Source: Euglena gracilis (Eukaryota > Euglenida > Euglenophyceae > Euglenales). Taken from it: a stretch of DNA of 64,000 bases. The notes under the pieces were generated by a model, which saw only the letters and a list, made by a program, of their open reading frames with translations, did not search any database and was not told the origin of the DNA. The translations under genes and the position numbers were made by a program. Each line of letters begins with the position of its first letter. Within the stretch, counting starts at the first letter, position 1. This document shows, one piece after another, positions 23,101 to 35,300 of the stretch. The stretch covers positions 19,448,691 to 19,512,690 of the forward strand of contig CP154955.1 of NCBI GenBank assembly GCA_039621445.1, read 5' to 3'.

Positions 23101-25211
23101 AGCCATTTTGAACGGTTCTTGAAGCTGTCGTGGCGGTTGGTCAGGTTTTCTGGTCTGAGAAAGCAAGTGGCGGTTTCCCGCTGAAGCCGGCGTTGTCCCC
23201 CAACCACCTCGGCCATTTCCTCCTGGCCAACCTGCTGCTGCCCCTCGTGGCCCCCGACGGCCGCATTGTGGTGACTGCCTCCGAGGTCCACACCTGTGCC
23301 GTCGCTTCTCCTCCCTTCCCTGTGCAAAGTTCTTGTGGATTCATTTTTTTGTGGTTGGTTTTTTTCGTCGTCGTAGGGATTTTTGGAACAAATAATGATT
23401 CTTGGTACGCCTCCAAGGAAGGCATGGACTCTTAGAAAACTGTTCAAAGAACACAACACAATCAAAATGGGGAAATTTTTGCTCGTTCTGCATTTTTTTG
23501 CAATTTTTGGCATTTTGGGCATATTTTGGCAAAAAAAAATTAGGTGCAGATGTGAGGCGAAAATCATCGGACTTTTGAGCCTGCTGCTCCTCTGGGGCGG
23601 GGGGGGGGCGATCGTCCGCCACGGCACGGCGCCGACCCGAAGTCCCCCGGCGGCGCGGTGGGCCGCCCAGCGGCACTCGGGGACCTGCGCGGCCTGCGGG
23701 AGCACCCGGACGGGCGCTTCGGCATGGTGGACGGCGAGGCGTACGACGCGGAGAAGGCGTACAAGGACTCCAAGCTGTGCAACATCCTGTTCGCCCACGA
23801 GCTGCAGCGCCGGCTGGCCGAGAGCGGCTCCAAAATCGAGGTGTGGCTGTGCAACGATCTGGTGCGTCGGGGGCGAGTGGGCCGCATGTTTGCACTTCGA
23901 TTGGGAACACCCTCCTTGGGGTTGTTTCCCCTGCCATACCATTTGACTTGTTGATTTGTCACGTGTGATCTTCGCAGGGGGGGACCACCAGCCGGGTGCA
24001 TTCCAGCCCGCTGGGATTCTGTGTGCCCAGGTCGTCGCCTTCGGCCCGGGGCTCATCACGCGCACCGGGTTCTTCCGCAGCCAGCCACCGCTCTTCGTCA
24101 AAGTGTTCGATTTCGCGGACATCCCATGGTTGTTGGGCTGTGTGCTTTGACCCGCTGGAGGGAGCTTGATGGCGGGTGGCGGCTCGGGCAGCCCACGCAG
24201 GTTGTTGCCTGGCGATGACCATGGGATGCCGCCAACGAACGACCTCTTCCGGGTGGCGGAGTCCGTGTCCGGGGGAGGCGACTGCCTTGTCTACATGGTG
24301 GAGGTCAGGCCGATCACACGAAACACGCATGAGACGATTGCCCTCGTGCAATTCTGGCGCGTGATTACCCACCTGTCTGCCCAAAATGGCACACGCAAAC
24401 CAATTCAGGACTCTGAAGTATGTGGTTCCTCCGGTCTCCGCCAATTCTGCAGCCCCCCTGCCAGTCTCCTTGTCTTTAGATTTGCACCGTCCCCCAAACC
24501 GGGACCGTCCTGCGGCAGACTCCAGGATTGCCGAAGGGGGCCTTCTACAACAACCAGCTGGATTTCGGCAACGGCTTCGGCAAGCACGCTTTTGTGGAGC
24601 CCAGCCCCCCCCCCCCCGACCCCAAGGGTCGACGCCATGTTTTTCTGGCACAGCCTCCCCTCACCGGCAGAGGGGACAGGCTGCCTTTCTGCTGTGACAC
24701 CCACCCAAGAATTTCATCCCAGCAACAGCTGGTCATACATGTCATGTGGCACGTTCAAGCACGTATGAAACGGCTGGGCGTGACTGGGCATAACTCGGCG
24801 TGATTTGAGGAATAGATTGGGTTCCATGACTGGGCGTGACTGGAAATTTTGGCCTTTTTTTGGTCACATGCGGAACTTTTTTGTCCCTTTTCGTCCACTT
24901 CTGGTCATGTTTGGCCACCTATTGACATTTTTGTGTGTTTTGGTCATTTTTGTCATTCTTGGCCAATTTTGTCCAATTTTGGTCTTTTCTGGCACTGGAA
25001 TTTCTGTGTGGTGACTGGTTGTGAGTGAGCTTGATAGGCTGACTGGGTCCTGGATTCTGGATCACCATGGGCGCATGGGCACGTCCCTGGCGACCCCGCA
25101 GGTTGGTTTGCGGGAAGGGCGCTGGCGGCGACCCCCGTCAGCGAGGAGGCGACGGACGACGCCAAGGCGGCCCAGCTGTGGGACCTCAGCGCCAAGCTTG
25201 TCGGCCTCTGA
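20176..25211 (+). CDS. Short-chain dehydrogenase similar to protochlorophyllide reductase, plastid-targeted
   Basis: Eleven exons: about 20176-20353, 20783-20857, 21186-21237, about 21803-21929, 22997-23047, 23200-23292, 23638-23840, 24031-24119, 24237-24305, 24521-24601, 25133-25211 (TGA). Exon 1 gives a twin-arginine, hydrophobic, Ala-x-Ala presequence (SRRAALGGGLAAATALLHPP, then ASWA), so thylakoid routing is likely. It then starts the Rossmann fold (KTVLITGS) that continues as NSGIGLDGAIKLARRGDRVL. Later exons carry the LNAG motif, NHLGHFLLANLLLP, and the catalytic Tyr and Lys in AYKDSKLCNILFA (codons 23760 and 23772). The stretch FGPGLITRTGFFRSQPPLF resembles the light-dependent protochlorophyllide reductase family. 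Only introns 4 and 7 are GT-AG. The start of exon 1, intron 1 and intron 3 are approximate, and an upstream exon with the first targeting segment is probably missing. The substrate is inferred; another NADPH-dependent reductase is possible. Confidence 0.8.
22013..22296. mobile_element. TIR element family D, copy 1
   Basis: 284 bp from CAGGGTATTAGTATCAAG to CTCATTTAGTACCCTG, inside conventional intron 4 of the reductase gene. The interior (GGTTTTGCGCAGGG, GCGCTTCGCACCGGAGAAGA, TTTTCAAAGAAAGTTGCG) matches the copy at 30740. The flanking octamers match at only 3 of 8 positions, so the target-site duplication is not visible. Confidence 0.7.
22466..22741. mobile_element. TIR element family C, copy 2 (hAT-like MITE)
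   Basis: 276 bp from CAGGCATCTTTTTAAG to CTTTCAAAGAAGCCTG with a perfect 8-bp duplication GTTGTGGC (22458-22465 and 22742-22749). Lies in conventional intron 4 of the reductase gene. The interior has G/C runs and ACCGCCGAAAATTTTTG. Confidence 0.92.
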
Positions 25212-25379
25212 GCCCCGACCCGCCCCCCAGGCCGCACCGTTTTTGCTCACTGCGCTTAATAACGCACCCTCCTTCCATTCCGGCACCCCCTCCCGGAGGA
25301 TGACTAGTTCTCCTCGCTGGCCTGGGGCCCCACGACGGTTCGTTAGTGCTCAGGTGCGTGCGCACAGATGAGGATTTCA

Positions 25380-25770
25380 ATTTTCAGGGTTGACCCCCAG
25401 AACCGGCCGCTATTATTTTTTAAGACAACCATTTTCAAATTTTTAAGAGTTTTTGAGGTGTCTGTTTTTCATGAGTGGTCAAAGAGTCATCCGGGCATCG
25501 AACCAACGTCGGTCCAGGTTGAATATCAAACACATTTTTTTTGAATTTTGAGTGCGATGCCAGAAATCAGTTTTTTCCCAGAGTTGGCTTGTTTTTGTCA
25601 AGATTTTGAGATTTTTTTTGCTCAAAATTCGAGAATTTTTCCAGGACTTTTCCAGGACAGGATTTTCCCAGAATTTTTTAAGGTTTTTAAGGGTTTTGAA
25701 GGCGCTTTGGCCAATATTTTTAAGGATTTTTAGGGTTTTTTAAGGTGCCTTAAAAAAATAAGGCCTGCCA
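25380..25770. repeat. Dispersed T-rich repeat family H, copy 1
   Basis: Shares CAAAG...CATCGAACCAACGT, GATGCCA...AATCATTTTT/CAGTTTTTT, and the end palindrome TTTAAGG(C/T)GCCTTAAAA followed by GCCTGC with the copy at 36150-36462. Shorter partial copies start near 43690 and 58975. Non-coding. Confidence 0.65.
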
Positions 25771-25779
25771 GAAACCTCA

Positions 25780-27150
25780 GCAAGGATTGTTCGCGAAATG
25801 TTATAATATGTATAATTGTAATTATTTGTAAAAATTATATCCAGCATACACATTATATTCTCTTAGGCGGCCAAATTCGCATTTAAGTGTGTGAATTTCC
25901 CATTTTGACTGCGGGGTGTTTGGTGCATTTTTTTTGAACTGCTGGTTTCCCATGACCCTCCATATGTGCATCGCCTCCATTTTCTGGGGGTGAAATCTGG
26001 GGAAAGGAAAACATTTGGTGGTTTTGGACCCTCTTAAACATGGTGCTGAGTTTTGATTCCTCTGGGGTTGACCCGGGGAAGAAGTCACCCAAAAACACAC
26101 AAAAAACCGGTATTGTCCGCCTTATTTCCTGTATGTCCATGGTGAAGGTTGGGTAACAGATCCACCCTTTTGTTTGCTCTTTAAAGCACCCTGTCACCAA
26201 TTGAAAGTTGAAGAAAAACACAATAGCTCTAAATCTGCAAAATATGAAGAAGTTTGCCCAAAATTGGATCCAGGGGTTCTATGTTTGGGGCGAGTGCAGT
26301 AATTTTGACTATTTAATTTATTGGGGTATTTATCGGGATGTACATCGGGATACTCGCTCATTCAGCGATCGGCGGGGACGCAGGAAAAAACCTCCGCGTT
26401 TGGTGGCCTTTGATGGTCCCAATGTGCTGTTTCTGGCCCACACCCAAGAAATTCAAATCCCATCAATTGTCCAGGCGCCCTTGGGTGGAAGAGATGTTTG
26501 GGAAGCCCGGTCTTGAGCAGGCGAAGCTGGGTGAGGGTGATCCTGGTGAGGAGGGATCTGGACCCGGGTTGAGGGTGTCGCGACCACAGGTGGGGATGTC
26601 CCCCACCCCCCCCCCGCTTGACCGTCCCCGCATCAGTCACACCCACCTGCCCAGGGGGGGGACCGGGACCCTCCCAAAAAGGTCAATTTTTTCCTTCTGT
26701 TATTGTACCTGAATTTTTGGGCAGTTTTGACAAAACAAAGTGCTCAATTTGGTATTCCGGACTGATTTGGGGGGGGGTAAGATTTTCCGCCCCACCCCAC
26801 AACTGCCCTGTCACACCCTGGGGCAGACACCCTCCCCCTGGAAGGGGGGGGGGGAAGTGGTTGGACCAGCCCCACCCCAGCTTAACAGAAAGCCAAACTT
26901 CCCAGAAGGATTTTGTCTCCTACTGGCGGAATCTTGAGGATCTTTTTTTTTAAAAAAAAATAATAACGATCGATTTTTTTTCCAGCTTGGGAAAAGTCTT
27001 TCTTTTCAAATTGGATTCAAAAGATATTAAAAGCGCTTTTATGCGTCCGTCCTCAAGAGAAAAGTATTGGGTCAAAACCCAATACACATTTTCCTTCAGA
27101 ATGTCGGATTATCTTTCCCCTCTGAACAGCACAAGGAAAGCGTGTGTCGC
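25780..27150. other. Spacer downstream of the reductase gene
   Basis: Open frames exist on both strands (25883-26221 minus, 26208-26516 plus) but none has a recognisable domain or splice partners. No gene is called. Confidence 0.35.
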
Positions 27151-27157
27151 GTTTAAA

Positions 27158-27375
27158 CCCCCCCAAATAACACCCCCCTCCGGTGTGTTATTTGGGCACC
27201 CAAACTGGGGCCCCAAGGGGGGGGGGGTGTTATTTGGGGGGGGGGTGCTATTTTTACATGCAAAACCAAAGGAAAACAGGGGGGTGTGTTATTTGGGCGC
27301 TCGAAATCGGCCCCCGAGGGGGGTGTGTTATTTGGAGGGGGGGGTGTTATTTGGGAGGGGGGTTTATTTGGGATT
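27158..27375. repeat. TIR-like block with CCCCAAATAAC motifs
   Basis: CCCCCCAAATAACACCCCCC at the left is mirrored by several GGGTGTTATTTGGG words to the right. Related CCCCAAATAA ends occur near 9550, 10840 and 38527. Confidence 0.5.
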
Positions 27376-27715
27376 TGCTCCGAAGGAACTCCGTGGTCCT
27401 TCCAACCAAATTTTTGCACGTGTCTTCACCCCTGGCTGGCCCCCAAACTAAAAACGTGCTCTCCCCCTTTCCCAAAACACATCCCCCGGCATCCCTCCTT
27501 GGGGGGGGGCATCCAGTCTTTTTGTGGGGTTTTGGGGACTCCGATGGGCCCGCCGCGTGCCGTGTCCCTTGCTGCGGCAGGGCCGTCTTCTCCGTTGTCC
27601 CATGTCGGTGCCCACCCCGGCCCACAAGTACCTCGCCACCCACCACGTGCCCCGACCAGGGAGGTGGATTGGGGGGCCGTGAGGGTTGAGGTCGCTTGCC
27701 GGGGGGGGGGGGGGG

Positions 27716-28113
27716 CAGGGTTTGATATAAGGAGGGCGTACATGGTTTAGGTGGGGGGGGTGTCCCCCCCACCCCCCCCCCTCCTGGCCCGCAGGGGGGT
27801 CCGGACCACCCCCCCCTCACCTGCCAGGGGGGTCCGGACCGACCCTCGGGGGGGTTCCCGGGACCCCCCCCCAAAAAGGGTCAATTTTTTCCTCCGGCGC
27901 TTCGCGCCGAAAATTTTTTGCATTTTTGGCACATTTTTGCCCAAAAAGTGCCCAAAATGGCACTTTTGGTCGTTTTGGGGGGTCAAAAATTTTCGGCCAC
28001 CCTGACCGCGCACCTGTTTAGGTGGGGGGGTGTCCCCCCCACCCCCCCCCCCCTCCTGGCCCGCGGGGGGGGTCCGGCCCGCCCCCCCCCACCTGTCCGT
28101 ATATCGAACCCTG
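27716..28113. mobile_element. TIR element family B, copy 2 (hAT-like MITE)
   Basis: 398 bp from CAGGGTTTGATATAAGG to CCGTATATCGAACCCTG, almost the same as the copy at 9605. It lies between G runs, so the 8-bp duplication would be GGGGGGGG and is not informative. Confidence 0.88.
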
Positions 28114-28951
28114 GGGGGGGGGGGGCGACCCCTCAGCAGGTCAGCGAGCGTTGGCTTGGACCAGGGAAAGGGGGCTGTCCACCCCCCGTTTGTCGGGGAG
28201 GGGCTTTGGGAACCGTCTTCCCCGCCTCCCTGGCACTGTGTGCCAGGACTGAGTTTTTTTTGGCACTTTTTTTGTGTGTCTGTCAACGAAAGAAGCACCT
28301 AAAAAGAAAAACGGTTTGGATATTTGCAGCCCAAAAAAGTTTCCCCAGCGCCTCCTTTTAACCCACCTCTATTTAACAACTCTATGGGCCATTAACCGGA
28401 CAGTTGTTAAAATCTCGGGGGGCTATAAATTGGGGGGAGGCTATTAATATTATTTGGTTTTTTGCGTCAAAAAAGTTGGTCGAAACGTCTTCGTCTGCGC
28501 AGTGATTGATGGTGGTCTGATGAGGGACGTGTGCAAATTCCGGGGTAAAAATTATATCCCAGCCCAATTTTGCTGATTGTCTCAATGGCTAAAGGCACCA
28601 AACAATCCTTGAGACCGTCACGTGGTCAAGGTGTGGCTTTCGCCTGACCTTCATTCTTTGCACTAGAAGACGCTTTTTGATTGGGAGGGCCTATAATTTG
28701 GGGAGGGGGCTATTATTTGGGCTGTTGGTTGAATCCCAGGGGTGCGGGGGATTATTATTAGGGGAGTTGGGGGTTTTTAAAAGGTTGGACTCTCAGGGGG
28801 GGGGGTCCGCTGCACCCCCAGGAGGATACCCCACCGCCCCCTTGTGGTCTTAAGAAAAAACCCCTCGTCCGGAACCACTCCCCCCTCTTCCCAGCTCATT
28901 TAATGCCGCCCCCTCCCAGCTGGGATTTCCACACCAGCCTGGGCCCAGCTG

Positions 28952-29226
28952 ATGGATGAACTCCTCCAGCGCCTGTTGGACGGTCGCCCCAGCAACCCGA
29001 GGCTGTTCCTCCAGGAGTACCTGGTGTGGGCAGGGATGGCGTGGCGAGAGTATTATTGTTGTTGTTGCTGTTGTTGTTGGTGTTGGTGTTGTTGTTGGTG
29101 TTGTTGTTGTTGTTGGTGTTGTTGTTGTTGTTGCTGTTGTTGTTGTTGCTGCTGTTGTTGTTGGTGTTGCTGTTGTTGCTGTTGGTGTTTTTGTTGTTGT
29201 TGCTGGTGTTGTTGTTGTTGTTGTTT

Positions 29227-29273
<47 letters not shown>

Positions 29274-29323
29274 GCTGCTGCTGCTGCTGTCGTTTTCGTT
29301 GGTGTTGTTGTTGGTGGTGGCGG

Positions 29324-29387
<64 letters not shown>

Positions 29388-32300
29388 GCTGCTGCTGCTG
29401 CTGTTGTTGAATTGTATACATTCTTTCGACGTTGCGGGGCGGGTAAGGGTGGTGCGAAGTACGGGGTGCATGGCGGCAGTTTGCCGAACTCGCATTGAAT
29501 TGTCCACTCCGGACTCGAATGCGCCCGAAGTTCCTGCACCGCGCGCCTGCTGCGCCTGTCCAACACCGATGGCCCATGGCGCCCTCTCCCCACCGTCTCC
29601 AGGGCTGCCCCACGCCGCCCGTGGCCGTCCCCGCGTTTGTGTCCCCAGTGGTTCTCCCCGACCTCGGCCGGTCCCACGAGATTGGGCCCCGGGCCATGCC
29701 GTTGCTTGCGGTGGTCCGCCCCCCCCCCCCAGGCGGAGTGACGAAGGCTGTTGACCTTGGGGGGAGGGGTCGACCAGGACTGTCCAAAATTGCCCCCCCC
29801 TCCTGCACCAAGATTTTCGGGGACCTTGGCGAAAATCCATTATGGGTTTTGTTCCGTTTTCGCCTGAGTGGCCAGAGCGACTGCCCCTCCCCCCAATGTG
29901 GGGCCGCAAAATGGGTGACTGGTTTTTGAAAAGTAACTGATTGGTTTGTGGAAGTGGACGTGACCCTCCCCCCTCCCCCACCATCGGGTAGTCACAATGC
30001 CATGCCCCGAATGATGCGGGGGACCGGCGTGGTCTGCACCGTCGGCCCCGCCACCTGCAGTAAGCAGACGCTGGGCTTCATGCTGGACTGGTGCCCGCCA
30101 CAACCCCCTGGGCCGCTGTGTTGGATGGCCAATGCCACCGCCCGTTGCATTAAGCCGCGGTTCTTTGTCGAGTGGGGCAAATCTCTTTCTGCCCCCTGCA
30201 CACGTGTGCAGAGGGCATTTTTTTTTTCATTTCATCACCCACAACCCAAACCCAAAAGAATGTGGGTTGTCTAAAAGCGTACACCTCGAGCCTGCGATGC
30301 AGCAAACCACCCTATGCACTGATTTTGAAAGGGTATCCCCCCGGGGTTGGTCAAATTCAGCCTGGTCGCTGACGCCCGTGAGGTTGTCGTTGACCCCAGA
30401 CGTTGTCTCCTTGTGGCCTGGACGGGTTGGTGTATAAGTCTCCCCGGGAAGTTGCCCCCAGGCATAGACTCGCTGACTTGTCCACAGTGTACCCGCCCAG
30501 CCAGTGCCCCGAGCCCGTCCCCCTCCCCCTCCCCCGCCCCCTCCGCAGCGGCATGGACGTCCTGCGGCTCAACTTCTCGCACGGCACCCACGAGTGGTTC
30601 GCCGACGTCGTCCGCGACTTCCGTGCCGCCGTCGCGGAGCGTGCGGGCTGCCTCTGCGCGCTGGCGCTGGACACGAAGGGCCCCGCATGTCCCGCGGCTC
30701 CTCCCCGCTTGTTCAGCGCGAGCCTTCTGGCCCCAGTTGCACGGTATTAATTGGGCGTTGGTTTTGCGTGGGGGGAGGGGGTCAGACCCCCCACTTGTGA
30801 CCCGAACAGGGTCCAGGACCCCCTGGAGCCAAAAATAAATTTCCGTTTCTTCCTGCTGGAGAAGATAAATTTTTGATGTGTGTTTTCTCCGCTTTTTTCA
30901 AGGAAAACTGCGCAAAACGATATTTTTGGCTCTTTTTCAAACCCCAAAACAATTGTCTGCCTCTTTTTTGCGCCGGGAAATCTTTTGTACAGGGGGGGGT
31001 TCCGAGGGAGGAGGGGGTCCCGACCCACCAACCCCCTTCTCCCAGCTCACTTAATACCCTGCCGGGAGGTGGGGTGGCTTCAAGCCATGGGACGACTGGG
31101 AGATCCGCACCGGCAACATGGAGGGCGGCCAGGTCACCATCCAGGAAGGTGTTCCGCTGCCCTGTGACTGCCCTGCCATCCTGGCGGGCTGACCTCCCTG
31201 CACCGCACCCGTGGTGTTCCCGCCCACAAAACTTGTTGCACTGCGCACAGTGGATGGGGATCAACACAGTCGAGCCCCAGGAAGCATAATTTGCAGTGCG
31301 GTGAAAAACCAGGGGTGAGGGTGAGGAGGGAATGTGCTGAGGTGGAGGTGGTGGTTTGGATCAAACGCCCGGGTTCGCAAAATGGCGAAACAGTACAAAA
31401 ACACCGCCTGTAAGCACTGCGGCATGCACCTTGTAAAGCGCCATTTTCGATGCACCTTGGCCACATTCTGGCACCCAAAAACGAACGGCAGTGTGGGTCA
31501 TTTAAAAACATCTTACCCAGCTTGCATCTTCGTGCCGAAGAACGTCTGTGCATCAGATGTTCTGATGTACTCGGCATGCACCCGCAAAATTCCGAAAATT
31601 TTTGTACCCGCCCCCCCCCTTGTCCACCGACCACCCCTATATACCGACCACCCCCCGGTCGGGGGTTGCAGGTTGAGGGGGGTGTACGACCACCCTCCCT
31701 GGTCGGGGGTTGCAGGTGACCACCAAAATTTTTCCTCTCATGTGCTTATTGACCAGCTTTTTTCCCGTGTTTCCTGTCCATTGAGTGTTCGTCATGTTCC
31801 CTCCGGGGAGTCCTGTTTTGTTTGAGTGTAGTGATGGCATTGGTCCCTCACCTAATGGGGAGAAATCTTACCGTTATGAAATTGCACCTTTTTTGGCTTT
31901 TGGTTTTGTTTTGGCCCCTAGTGGTACGACCACCCCCCGGTCGGGGGTTGCAGGTTGTGGGGGGTGTACGACCACCCCCCCTGGTCGGGGGTTGCAGGAA
32001 CCCGGTCGGTGGACAAGGGGGGGGGCGGGTACAGAAATGCCACCTTTTTTAGCACTGTATCACAGGTTTCCGATATTTTACCCATCATTTGGTCCGTCAC
32101 GTTGCAGAAATGGGTTCGTACGAACCTTTTGTCCCCAAATGGCACCCTTGACCTGCTCTAGCAGCAGCATGGTAGCATGGTATGTGTGATCTGTTGGGGT
32201 GGCCGCCATCAAGGGATAGGGCAAAGGTCGGGGTTGGAATATTTCATTTCTGGCTGCAAGTCGGCCTGAAATACTGGCTTCCTGCTGCAGGAGATCGTCA

Positions 32301-35300
32301 ACACCCCCCCCCCAGAAATTGCTGGAAAGCTCTAATTATACCCCCGAAAAAATAGATTCCAGGTTTACTCTTTGGTCCGTCTCTGAAGACCCCAAGGGGT
32401 TTTTGGGGGGTATACCTTTTGGCTGAAAATTTCTTCCAAAAAGCCTGCCCGCGGGAGGTCCAAAAAAGAAGGATTTTTCACAATGAATATAAAGTTGTCT
32501 CAAAAAAACTGCCAGTTTTAGCACCTAAAGAATGGGTAAAAAATGAGACGATATCGGACTATCGCCCTTCCTGGGGCGTTTTCACATTTCAAAAAGGTTT
32601 ATTTTTTGTGTTTTTCCCCAATAAATCCCGAGGGGTCTTATTGGGAGGGGGGTGGAGTGGAGAAGGTTTTCAGTCCTCCTGTTATTGGACCTGACAACTG
32701 ACAGTTTTTTAGGGTCTAATCTTATTCCATTGTTCTGTTCTTCAATTTTGTTGTTGGTTTCAAAGTTTTGGTATGCTGGGATCAATGGGTTTGGGGGAAA
32801 AGTTGAAGAAGTAACCTCCCACCCTGTTGTATCCCCACCTCTGAGGTTTAAATGTTCCTCTCCAGATTGTGAGATGGCACCTTTGGGCAGCGTTCTGCTG
32901 GACAACAAAAAGCGCCTGGCATGTGCATCATACCCGCGGATTTGCCGCTGCGGGCCTCGCTGTGCACGCAGCTCTTCACTCACACGTTCGTGTTGCTTTT
33001 CAAAGGCTCGGAGGTGTCGATCACCACCAACGACGAGGCGCGGGATAAGGGCACAGCCAGGCTTCCGACAGGACCGCCGTCCTGGCCGATGGCTGAGGCG
33101 GTGGACATTTGGGGGCAGGCGGTTCAGGCGGCCGGATGGGGTTGGATTCGGCCATGGGAAACTTCAAAAGATCTTCCTCAGCACCGTTCCTTCCTCTCTG
33201 CAGAAACTTTTTCTGCCGCCAAACCCGGGGGATTGGTTATGACAATGAATAGAAAAGTTTGGCAGAACAAAATCCTGCCAAATATTATTCTATGGTTTTT
33301 GTTGAGATTGCTTTATTTTTCATATGAGCTTTGGAGGTTTCCGAAAATTACTCCTTTTTTCTTTCTTAAACAATTTTTTGGCAAAATGAAATCCTACCAT
33401 TTTTTCCTTGCTGTTCCAGCCAAGATTGCCATTTTTTCCATCTCCATTTTTTTAGCCAAATTTTTACTCCAATTCCCCCCTTTAGTTGGCCATCACTCGG
33501 CGCCCGAGCAAAACCTAAATCCAAAAAGCCCAATCCAAAAATAGTCATCGCATTCTTTTCGTCGGGCAAAGCATTTTCATGTCTTTTCAGCAGCGTAGCT
33601 GCCAGAACGACCGCTTTTTGGGATCGAAATGATGGGTTCGCGGGTGTCTGCCCGTTTGTTGCCTGTTGGAAGGTCCCAGTTTATGTCGTAAATGCAAGGT
33701 TGGGAGCACCAGATGCAAACACAAGTAAATTAAAGGTGTGGTGAACATTTGAAACACATTCTGGAAAAGGGTGAACGGAGGCAACTTAAAAAAAAAACCA
33801 AAAAAGCTGAAATCCTCAGCCATTGGAGTGACATAGCTGGGGTCTGTTTTCACATGGACACCGGAATACATACTCTTAACTACCGAGTGGACACTCTTCG
33901 GAGCTGTGAACTTGTCGATCAGCTCCCAGGTGGCAGAATGTCTAAGACCACAAAGTCTGTGGATTGACAGGCTGTATTTCCGGAACTCTCCAATGCTCTT
34001 CCCGCGGTTTGAATTTGAATTTTTTCATCCGAAAACAGAGCCCAAAACCGACCCCCAATAAGGTCATAAATTCGAAAACGTTTTAGATTGCGATTGCGCA
34101 ACGCAAGTCCAATTGTTGAAGCCAAGTGCGAAGCAGACCACCTCAGCAACCTGGGCGTCAATCCTAATCTGGGGTTCATTTCATCCCACAAAATGAACAT
34201 TTTATTTTTAGATCCAATTTTGATTTTTTCTCCCACTATCCATTCACTCACCCCCAAGGTGAATTCCTTCTGGGCCAAAAAAATCTTATCTGAAAAAGTG
34301 GTGTCCCTGGAAAACCGAGAAAGAGCACCACGGGGTAGTCCCACCCGGGAGTGTCCACCCCCACCCAGGCTTCTCGAATTTGATATCGGACCCCTGGGGG
34401 CAGCCCAACGGCTGTACGTGGACTACAAGGACCTGCCGCGGGTCGTGCAGCCCGGGGGCCGAATCTACATGGACGACGGCCTGTTCTGCCTCGAGGTGTG
34501 GTGGTGGGGCAGCGGTTCACGTTCGGGAATTGATTCAGTCGGCGAGGACCCTGCCCCCCTCCTCCAATTTCAGCAACCCCCAGAATTAGGCAGCCCCTGG
34601 GGGTCAGCGCAAAGAGCCAAATTCAAGCAACCCCTGAAAAATGCCGGCGAAATGCCGGAGAAATGATTGGAAGGCCGCAAATTCAGGCAACCATTGGCAA
34701 GCATACCATTCTGGTTTACAATTTTCCTTTGTTTATTTGGCCAAAGCACTTTTTGAGACACCCATGGGGTAGGCGTGCATTTTCTAAAATAAAAAAATTG
34801 CCATCTCTCTCCTTCTGAGAGAGAGGTGTCTTATTTGTTGACCGTTTGGTTCAAATTCAAGCAACCCCTTGGCTTATCCGGTGAAACCCAAACTTCAGCA
34901 ACCCCTTAGGCGGGATGGCTAAAACCCAAATTTCAGCAAGGTTGCCTAAATCTGGGGGGAGGTTGCCCCGGAAAGCCAGCATTTTCCCCCCGGCCAACAG
35001 GTCCCAGCCGCAGCCGGGTTGTGGAACCCCTGAGGGGTCCATTGACATAAAGCTGGGGCAAGTCTGACACAGCCAGGTTGAGCTGGGAAAAATGCTTGGC
35101 GCAAAGCTCTGAATTTTTTGGTGCAAGGGGGTGTCAAAAACAGTGGTCAAAAATGGCGTCTTTGAGTGGTTTATTTTGTGGGTCATCCTCGAAATTTCGG
35201 CCGAGAATCCCCAATCCAGCTGGATTCGGGCTTCGTTTTACCAGTTTTTGGGGTACCCGCTTGTCCAGCCCAGCAGTTGATTGGACCCCGGGGGGAGGGG

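Noticed and set aside
22971-24122. 383-codon minus-strand open frame
   Set aside because: It lies opposite several exons of the reductase gene, is caused by high GC, and shows no domain of its own.
28850-29984. Very long open frames with poly-Asn, poly-Gln, poly-Thr (minus) and poly-Leu, poly-Val, poly-Cys (plus)
   Set aside because: They are translations of the TTG/TGC triplet array in pyruvate kinase intron 1, and every frame is open for that reason.
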